From NCBI GenBank assembly GCA_034411955.1, contig DAOUMF010000133.1, forward strand, positions 1 through 9,153: 9,153 bases of DNA. Direction: 5' to 3'. Under the pieces are notes generated by a model. That model had not been told where the DNA came from and made no database searches. It worked only from the letters and a program-made list of their open reading frames with translations. The position numbers and the translations under genes were made by a program. This DNA comes from DAOUMF01 sp034411955 (GTDB lineage Bacteria; Chloroflexota; Dehalococcoidia; SM23-28-2; RBG-16-64-32). This document shows, one piece after another, positions 3,754-9,153 of the stretch (the stretch's first letter is position 1; each line of letters begins with the position of its first letter).

Positions 3754-5508
3754 ATGAGAGGTGGAAGCACGAAGCGGCGCAATGAGGGCGGGCAGGCCCT
3801 GGTTCTGGGCGTGCTGGCCCTAGTAGTACTGATGGGGTTCACTGCTTTGGCTGTGGACGTCGGCTTCTTCCTGCGGCACAGGGCTGTGGTGCAGCAGGCC
3901 GTGGACGCCGCCGCCCTGGCCGGCGCCCAGGAGCTGCCCGACGACGCGGCCGCCGCCGAGCAGTTGGCCAGGGATTACGCGGAGGCCAACGGCATAGACC
4001 CGGACAGCCTGGACATCTCTTTCCGCTGCACCAGCAGCTTCCTGCTCGCCTGCGACCCGGCTGCTGGCAGGTGGGACACCATCGAGGTCAGAGGCAGCCT
4101 AGACGTGCCCTTCTTCTTCGCCCCCGTGCTCCAACTGACAGGGGTTGACGAAGAATGCTGGTTCGATACCTGTCCGGTGGTCGAAACGGCGGCCGGCTGC
4201 CGCCGCCTGTGCGGCGCCTCCCCCTTCCAAGCCGTCGACGTCATGACCATCATCGACCATACGGGCAGCATGACCTCCACGGACCTGGCTAACGCCAAGG
4301 ATGGCGCCCTCGCCCTCTACGAATACTTCGACGAAAGCCTGCAGCGGGTCGGCCTGGGCGTCACTCCGCCCGTCGACCCGACGAACCACTGCGATAGCAT
4401 CGACTCCTGGGGCGATCCCGAGGTGTGGACACCCGTGCCCCTGACCGATGACTATCAGACCGCGCCTCACGTGCTGGACACCGGCAGCCCTCTCGTCAGC
4501 ACTACTCAGTGCCTAGACAGACCCAGTTGGGGAGAGTTGCCCGGCGTGCACACCAAGCTGGGCGACCCGGTGAAGGCCGCCACCGAGGAGCTGGTGGCCA
4601 ACGGACGCCCTGGCGAGAAGTGGGGCCTCATCCTGCTCTCCGATGGCGCCGCCAACGTCTACGACGAGCTTGGCTCCATCGACAGCACGGGCCTCCTCAG
4701 CCCCACGGCCCAGGCTGCAGTCACCAGCGGCAGCGGTGACAACAACGGCTACGAGATAAGCCCCACCGCGGCGTTTGCCGATGGAGGCGATTACGCTACC
4801 GACAACAACAGCGGCACCAACACCAGCACTAGCTGCGGCAGCACAGGCAAGGACAGGCACACCTTCTACAACTACGGTATCTCCCTGCCCGCCGACGTCA
4901 CAGTCCAGGGGATTGAGGTGCGTCTGGACGCCTGGGCCAACGGCTGGGGCTGGTTCTCCACCAAGTACCTGTGCGTGGAGCTGTCCTGGGACGGGGGCGC
5001 CAGCTGGACATCCGCCCAGCAGACCTCCAACCTGAGCAGCAGCCAGAGCACGTACTACGTGGGCGGACCCGCGGACAGCTGGGGGCGGACATGGAGCCTC
5101 TCCGACCTCTCCGACGCCAACTTCCGCGTGAGGATCACCAACGTCACCAACAGCACCAGCCGGGAGTTCTATCTGGACTGGGCGGCGGTCAGTGTCTACT
5201 ACAGCACGCCGGAACCCGGAGGTCCGGTGCTGGGTCCGTGCGACTACGCCTACCAGCAGGCCGAAGTGGCCAAGGCCGCGGGCATCGAGGTGTTCGTCAT
5301 CGCCTGGGGCGCCGACGACCGCTGCGACTACGATGATCCCAGCAGCCCGTGGTACCGGGCCGATGCGGTGGACCTGCTGCAGGCGATGGCCTCTGATGAG
5401 TACCACTTCTTCAACGAGCCCAAGACCACAGACCTTGAGCCCATCTTCCAGGTCATCGGGACTCAGTTGGCCACGGGCTCGCGCCTCGTGCCGATTCTTC
5501 AGCAATAG
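3754..5508 (+). CDS. tadG: TadG-like pilus protein with vWA domain and nested beta-sandwich-like domain
   Basis: 584 residues, with GGGGAG (3741-3746) seven bases before the ATG. N-terminal GGQALVLGV and a hydrophobic helix (14-36) form the TadE/TadG anchor, but Glu at +5 is missing (Leu18), so peptidase processing is doubtful. ALAVDVGFFLRHRAVVQQAVDAAALAGA follows the usual TadG pattern (31-58). A vWA domain has the full metal-site set: D168-x-T170-x-S172 (IDHTGSM), Thr267 (GVHTKLGD) and Asp297 (LLSDGAAN). Residues about 305-490 interrupt it with a Ser/Thr/Asn- and Trp-rich segment (ISLPADVTVQGIEVR, LSWDGGASWTSA, FRVRI) that looks like a beta-sandwich. The vWA fold then resumes at CDYAYQQAEVAKAAGIEVFVIAWG (496-519) to LEPIFQVIG. 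Twelve cysteines suggest disulfides outside the membrane. Likely a pilus-tip or surface adhesion component. Confidence 0.88.
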   Translation: MRGGSTKRRNEGGQALVLGVLALVVLMGFTALAVDVGFFLRHRAVVQQAVDAAALAGAQELPDDAAAAEQLARDYAEANGIDPDSLDISFRCTSSFLLACDPAAGRWDTIEVRGSLDVPFFFAPVLQLTGVDEECWFDTCPVVETAAGCRRLCGASPFQAVDVMTIIDHTGSMTSTDLANAKDGALALYEYFDESLQRVGLGVTPPVDPTNHCDSIDSWGDPEVWTPVPLTDDYQTAPHVLDTGSPLVSTTQCLDRPSWGELPGVHTKLGDPVKAATEELVANGRPGEKWGLILLSDGAANVYDELGSIDSTGLLSPTAQAAVTSGSGDNNGYEISPTAAFADGGDYATDNNSGTNTSTSCGSTGKDRHTFYNYGISLPADVTVQGIEVRLDAWANGWGWFSTKYLCVELSWDGGASWTSAQQTSNLSSSQSTYYVGGPADSWGRTWSLSDLSDANFRVRITNVTNSTSREFYLDWAAVSVYYSTPEPGGPVLGPCDYAYQQAEVAKAAGIEVFVIAWGADDRCDYDDPSSPWYRADAVDLLQAMASDEYHFFNEPKTTDLEPIFQVIGTQLATGSRLVPILQQ

Positions 5509-5515
5509 CTGCTCC

Positions 5516-5605
5516 TGCGGGGTTATCCCCGTAACAGAACGGCCCCAAACATCATCATTAGATTTGCAATGACCTTTTATTGCGACCCGCTCCGGCGGGT
5601 CGCAA
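5516..5605 (+). promoter_or_regulatory. Two hairpins in the gap between the TadG-like gene and cpaB
   Basis: CGGGG-TTAT-CCCCG (5518-5531, extendable to 5516-5533) is followed by a perfect 11-bp stem TTGCGACCCGC (5580-5590) / GCGGGTCGCAA (5595-5605) with a TCCG loop. On the plus strand the T-rich run TTTTAT lies before the second stem rather than after it, and on the minus strand the sequence after the stem is A-rich. It therefore lacks the form of an intrinsic terminator in either direction. mRNA processing or stability is the likeliest role. Confidence 0.5.
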
Positions 5606-5632
5606 CCAGAAAGACGACCTAAGGGGTAAGCG

Positions 5633-6517
5633 ATGATAAAGAGTCAGGCGATCGGTGGAAAGTCCAACAAGACCCTCATCCTCCTCGGCCTGTTCCTGGG
5701 AGTGGTGAGTGCGGTCCTGGTCGTCGTGTACCTTGGCCAGGCGGGGGACGGCGGCGGTGACGTGTCTGGGGGTGTGGTGACGCCTGTGGTCGTCGCCAAG
5801 GAGAGCGTCCCCGTGGGCACCCGCATCACCGAGGAGATGGTGACCCTGAAGACGCTGTCGTCCGATGCGGTGTTGGCGGAGGCCTACCGGGACACGGGCG
5901 ACGTCGTCGGCAAGGTGACCCGCGTTCCCCTCGTGGCGGGCGAGCAGGTGGTGCCAACGAAGGTGACGGCCACCGGCGCCGCCATCGCCGATGAGGAGAA
6001 TCCGGCCCTGGCCTACGTGATCCCGGATGGCATGCGCGCCATCTCCATTCAAGTGGATAACACAATCGGCGTCAGCGGCCTCATCAGGCCGGGCGACTAC
6101 GTGGACGTGATCCTCACTGTCAAGATAGAGGCTGGTGGTGACAGTACCGAAGGCGCGGATGGCAGTACGGCCACCTCCCGCGGAAAGGACCAGGTCGCGC
6201 GGACGATCCTCCAGAACGTTCAGGTGCTGAGCGTCGATCAGGAGGTGGCGCGTACTGTGGTGGATGACAGCCAGGACGGGGCGCCGGTGGTCGGCGAGGG
6301 TGCCGAGGCCAACCCGGACGCCACGACCGTCACGCTGGCAGTGTCGCCCGCGCACGGGGAGGTTCTCGCCGTGGCCGCGGCGTGCGCCGAGCCACACCTG
6401 GCGCTGGCGCTGCGCGCCTTCGGAGATGAGAGTCAAGTGCAGACCCGCAGCGTATGGGCTGACAATGGACCACCGCCCACATGCGCGGCTCTGCTGGACC
6501 TGACCAGCCTGCAGTAA
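5633..6517 (+). CDS. cpaB: Flp pilus assembly protein CpaB (RcpC)
   Basis: 294 residues, a usual length for the family, with AAGGGG (5621-5626) six bases before the ATG. An N-terminal membrane anchor (14-34, TLILLGLFLGVVSAVLVVVYL) leads to an SAF domain (about 50-112, PVVVAKESVPVGTRITEEMV), and then the RcpC/CpaB domain (about 125-275). The latter shows the family-like IPDGMRAISIQVDNTIGVSG (130-149), RPGDYVDVILT (152-162), ILQNVQVLSV (192-201) and VTLAVSPAHGEVLAVAA (233-249). CpaB is an extracytoplasmic Tad assembly factor linked with the secretin in diderms. The acidic, Ser/Gly-rich stretch 167-185 looks like a disordered insert. It stands 124 bp after the TadG-like gene and 44 bp before cpaE. 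No secretin gene is seen in the window. Confidence 0.92.
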   Translation: MIKSQAIGGKSNKTLILLGLFLGVVSAVLVVVYLGQAGDGGGDVSGGVVTPVVVAKESVPVGTRITEEMVTLKTLSSDAVLAEAYRDTGDVVGKVTRVPLVAGEQVVPTKVTATGAAIADEENPALAYVIPDGMRAISIQVDNTIGVSGLIRPGDYVDVILTVKIEAGGDSTEGADGSTATSRGKDQVARTILQNVQVLSVDQEVARTVVDDSQDGAPVVGEGAEANPDATTVTLAVSPAHGEVLAVAAACAEPHLALALRAFGDESQVQTRSVWADNGPPPTCAALLDLTSLQ

Positions 6518-6561
6518 CGATGGGGAGCTATCAGGGAGAGGTTTGAGGGAGCTGAACAGCC

Positions 6562-7815
6562 ATGACACGTAACCCCCGGGTCATCGTGATTGATCAGGAC
6601 CAGTTGGCGAGGTCCGAGGTGCAGAAGATGCTGGCCCTCTCAGGCTTCGCTGTGCTGGGCGAGGCTGGCTACGGAATCGAAGCGGTCTCCCTGGCCAAGG
6701 ACACCGAGCCCGACGTCATCATTATCTCCATTGAGGAGCCCGTGGTGAGGGCTCTCCAGACGGTGGAGGCGGTGGCGGACCTCCTGCCCCAATCGCCCAT
6801 CGTCACTTATTCGTCCATCACGGATCCGGCCAGCATGCGAAAGGCGATGCTGGCGGGGGTCAGTGACTACCTGGTAACGCCTGTGAGGGAAGAGGATCTG
6901 GTCAATTCCGTTCACAACGTGCTGGCTCAAGAGGAGCGGAAGCGGGCGCGAATCTCCGGCGAGATGGAGGAGCCGCTGGCCTGCGGCACGGTGCTAACGG
7001 TCTTCGGTGCCAAGGGGGGCATCGGTAAGACGACGATCTCCACTAACCTGGCGACGGCGCTGGTGCAGAAGACCAACCAGTCGGTAGTGGTGGTGGATCT
7101 CGATACCCGCTTTGGCGATGTGGCGATCCTCATGGATATCCCGGTGGAGCGCAGCATCGCTGATCTGGCGCTACCGGAGGAGGAGATCAATAGAGAGCTC
7201 CTCCAGGACTGCATCTACACTCACAACACGGGCGTGACGATCCTGCCGGCCCCGGTACGGCCCACCGATTGGCGGAGCGTCCACGCGGGCCACATCGAGC
7301 GGGTGGTCACGCTGCTGGCCCAGATTTACGACTACGTGATCCTCGACACGCCGGGGACGTTCAACGACATCGTGGCCCGGTCGCTGGAATTGGCCACGCT
7401 GGTGCTCCTTGTGGCCACGGTGGATATGGCTAGCCTCAAGGACACCCTCCTGGCCATCGATATGCTCCGCTCCTGGAACTACCCCCAGGACAAGGTGAAG
7501 CTGCTGATCAACTCTACCAACGAGGCGAGCAACGTTCAGCCTCAGGAGGTCAGGCGGATGTTGGGCCGGGACGTGTTCTGGTCTATCCCCTATGACCGCA
7601 ACATCAGCATGTCCACCCAACTGGGGATGCCGGTGGTGGTGACCAAGCCCAACACCAGAGCATCGGAGAGTTTGATAGAGCTGGCCTACGCGCTGAGCGG
7701 CGTCCGCCAGCAGCAACAGGAGAAGCAGGACAAGCAAGGAAACAAGGGTTTGTTCGGCCGCATCTTTGGCCCGCCGGCGGAAGAAGAAGCCGAGGTAGAG
7801 GTAAAGGTGGAGTAG
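6562..7815 (+). CDS. cpaE: CpaE/TadZ-like pilus localisation ATPase with degenerate receiver domain
   Basis: 417 residues. The N-terminal receiver-like domain (about 5-125) has the acidic pair DQD (11-13), but the phospho-acceptor position is Ser56 (PDVIIISIEEP in place of PDxxxxDxxxP), and the usual KP is TP (DYLVTPV, 102-108), so it should not be phosphorylated in the normal way. The ParA/MinD ATPase domain follows, with a deviant Walker A KGGIGKTT (151-158), the switch-like DLDTRFGD (179-186) and Walker B LDTPG (261-265). A Gln-rich linker and acidic tail EEEAEVEVKVE end the protein. CpaE-type ATPases place the Tad machinery in the cell. GAGGGAG (6545-6551) lies ten bases before the ATG. 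Its stop is four bases before cpaF, which indicates tight coupling. Confidence 0.93.
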   Translation: MTRNPRVIVIDQDQLARSEVQKMLALSGFAVLGEAGYGIEAVSLAKDTEPDVIIISIEEPVVRALQTVEAVADLLPQSPIVTYSSITDPASMRKAMLAGVSDYLVTPVREEDLVNSVHNVLAQEERKRARISGEMEEPLACGTVLTVFGAKGGIGKTTISTNLATALVQKTNQSVVVVDLDTRFGDVAILMDIPVERSIADLALPEEEINRELLQDCIYTHNTGVTILPAPVRPTDWRSVHAGHIERVVTLLAQIYDYVILDTPGTFNDIVARSLELATLVLLVATVDMASLKDTLLAIDMLRSWNYPQDKVKLLINSTNEASNVQPQEVRRMLGRDVFWSIPYDRNISMSTQLGMPVVVTKPNTRASESLIELAYALSGVRQQQQEKQDKQGNKGLFGRIFGPPAEEEAEVEVKVE

Positions 7816-7819
7816 ACAG

Positions 7820-9153
7820 ATGTCCGAATCGCGATCAGGCAGCGGCCGCATCCTGAGCCCCATAGCCAGGTCGGAAGCTCCCCCCTCCAGGGGCACTCCC
7901 GGACGCTACAACGAGGATGTGGAAGGGCTCGTGTTCAGGATGCACCAGACGTTGATCGAGGAGCTCGATGCCGACCAGATCAGCACCATGCCCGCTGACG
8001 AAAGACGGCGGCTGGTGGAGCAGGCGGCAGAGACCATCCTGCGCCGCGAGGTGCCTAACGTGGGCGGCATCACCCGCGATCAGATCGTGTCGCGGGTGGT
8101 GGATGAGGTGGTCGGCCTGGGCCCGATCGATGGGATGATCAGGGACCCCTCGGTGACTGAGGTCATGGTGAACGCCCCCGACGAAGTGTACTTTGAGCGG
8201 GAGGGCATCATCTACCTGAGCGACATCCGCTTCCGCGACGCGGATCACATCGAGCGCATCATCGAAAGGATCGTCGCTCCCCTGGGTCGCCGTGTGGATG
8301 AGTCGTCGCCCATGGTGGACGCGCGGCTGACCGACGGCTCCCGTGTCAACGTCATCATCCCACCGGTGTCCCCGAAGAGCCCCACCATCACCATCCGAAA
8401 GTTCCGTGCCGACAAGATGACGATGGACGAGCTGGTGACCGGCGGCACGATCGTCGCGGAGGTGGCCCAGTTCCTGAAGGCGTGCGTCAAGCTGCGCCTG
8501 AACATCCTCATCTCCGGCGGTACTGGCACCGGCAAGACGACGTTTCTGAACGCGCTTTCGGCCTACATCCCGGAGAGCGAGCGGATCCTGACCATTGAGG
8601 ATCCGACCGAGCTCAGGCTGCAGCAGCCGCATGTGGTGAGCCTGGAGGCGCGGCCTCCTAACATAGACGGCAAGGGCGAGATCACCCAGCGCGAGCTGCT
8701 GCGCAACACCCTGCGCATGCGGCCGGACCGCATCATCATAGGCGAGGTGCGAGGATCGGAGGCGTTCGACATGCTGAACGCCATGAACACCGGTCACGAA
8801 GGCTCCCTCTCCACCGTCCACGCCAACTCGCCGCGGGACGCCCTGGCCCGTGTGGAGAACATGGTGATGATGGCTAACCTGGACCTGCCGGATCGGGCGA
8901 TTCGTGAGCAGGTCTCCTCAGCGCTCCATCTCATGGTGCATCTAGCCCGCTTCAGCGACGGCGTAAGGCGGGTGACCCAGGTGGCGGAGGTCACCGGCAT
9001 GGAGGGCCAGATCATAACGATGCAGGACCTCTTCCAATTCAAGCAAACGGGCGTGGACGCTGAAGGACGGATACTGGGCTACATGACCGCCACCGGGCTG
9101 CGTCCCTCCTTCGCTGACAAGTTCACGCTGGCCGGCGTCCAGCTCCCCGAGAC
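7820..9153 (+). CDS. cpaF: CpaF/TadA-type pilus assembly ATPase, 3' end cut
   Basis: The frame is open from ATG 7820 to the right edge, 444 residues plus two bases; by comparison with the family only a few residues are missing. AGGTGGAG (7805-7812), within the end of cpaE, is the ribosome-binding site. It is a GspE/PilT-superfamily secretion ATPase that powers Tad pilus assembly at the inner membrane. A variable N-terminus and helical region (1-110) is followed by SVTEVMVNAPDEVYFEREG. Walker A GGTGTGKTT is at 233-241, the Asp box ILTIEDPTEL follows, Walker B RIIIGEVRGSEA has Glu309, and the His box GHEGSLSTVHAN begins at 325. The tail GVDAEGRILGYMTATGLRPSF is typical of CpaF ends. The platform genes tadB and tadC would be expected next. 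Confidence 0.96.
   Translation, partial: MSESRSGSGRILSPIARSEAPPSRGTPGRYNEDVEGLVFRMHQTLIEELDADQISTMPADERRRLVEQAAETILRREVPNVGGITRDQIVSRVVDEVVGLGPIDGMIRDPSVTEVMVNAPDEVYFEREGIIYLSDIRFRDADHIERIIERIVAPLGRRVDESSPMVDARLTDGSRVNVIIPPVSPKSPTITIRKFRADKMTMDELVTGGTIVAEVAQFLKACVKLRLNILISGGTGTGKTTFLNALSAYIPESERILTIEDPTELRLQQPHVVSLEARPPNIDGKGEITQRELLRNTLRMRPDRIIIGEVRGSEAFDMLNAMNTGHEGSLSTVHANSPRDALARVENMVMMANLDLPDRAIREQVSSALHLMVHLARFSDGVRRVTQVAEVTGMEGQIITMQDLFQFKQTGVDAEGRILGYMTATGLRPSFADKFTLAGVQLPE

Noticed and set aside
4513..5505. 330-codon minus-strand frame opposite the TadG-like gene
   Set aside because: Low-complexity Gly/Ala/Val-rich product, no homology recognised, antisense to a gene with an intact vWA metal site.
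5580..5605. Intrinsic terminator after the TadG-like gene
   Set aside because: The stem is strong, but no T-run follows it on either strand; the T-rich stretch precedes it on the plus strand.
6520..6546. Eight-codon ORF between cpaB and cpaE
   Set aside because: It starts three bases after the cpaB stop with no ribosome-binding site, and an ORF this short is expected by chance.
5558..6568. 336-codon minus-strand frame opposite cpaB
   Set aside because: His/Arg-rich translation with no recognisable domains. The opposite strand encodes a complete CpaB.
7835..8821. 328-codon minus-strand frame opposite cpaF
   Set aside because: His/Asp/Arg-rich shadow product. The plus strand encodes all CpaF motifs without a break.

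Overview
The window is GC-rich (many codons end in G or C) and comes from a bacterium. The gene set (Flp/Tad pilus genes with a vWA-bearing TadG, a CpaE with a degenerate receiver domain, and a class I CoA-transferase pair of a type common in environmental anaerobes and soil bacteria) and the dispersed intergenic repeats suggest Chloroflexota, perhaps Dehalococcoidia or a related uncultured class. This is an inference from overall character; no rRNA or other marker gene is present.

Layout. The left part (1-2456) is on the minus strand. It holds the 5' portion of a CoA-transferase subunit B (running off the left edge), a small insertion region that carries a second, broken copy of the start of that gene, the complete CoA-transferase subunit A with a good promoter candidate, and a complete prepilin peptidase. 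A 302-bp divergent gap (2457-2758) follows. From there to the right edge everything is on the plus strand and forms a Flp/Tad pilus locus: flp pilin 1, flp pilin 2 (only 57 codons), tadE, a 584-residue TadG-like vWA protein, cpaB, cpaE and cpaF (cut by the right edge just before its end).

How the genes fit together. The prepilin peptidase would cut the leader of the two Flp prepilins and the TadE pseudopilin, which all share a G|QAL..E(Y/F) site. CpaF is the hexameric ATPase that powers assembly, CpaE the ParA/MinD-like localisation ATPase, CpaB a periplasmic/extracytoplasmic assembly factor, and the TadG-like protein a surface or tip component. The inner-membrane platform genes (tadB/tadC) are expected just beyond the right edge. 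The CoA-transferase pair has no evident link to the pilus and is probably a separate operon for acyl-CoA metabolism.

Most notable points: (a) the start of the CoA-transferase B gene is duplicated around a 129-bp insert that contains a dispersed-type repeat, so the gene now starts from a site inside the insert while its old start and strong ribosome-binding site drive a 56-codon out-of-place ORF; (b) the leader of the first flp gene can fold into two back-to-back long stems, the second enclosing the ribosome-binding site and start codon; (c) a beta-sandwich-like domain is nested inside the vWA domain of the TadG-like protein; (d) several strong hairpins without U-tracts separate genes of the pilus operon. 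The pilus system as such is known; I do not see a wholly new system here.
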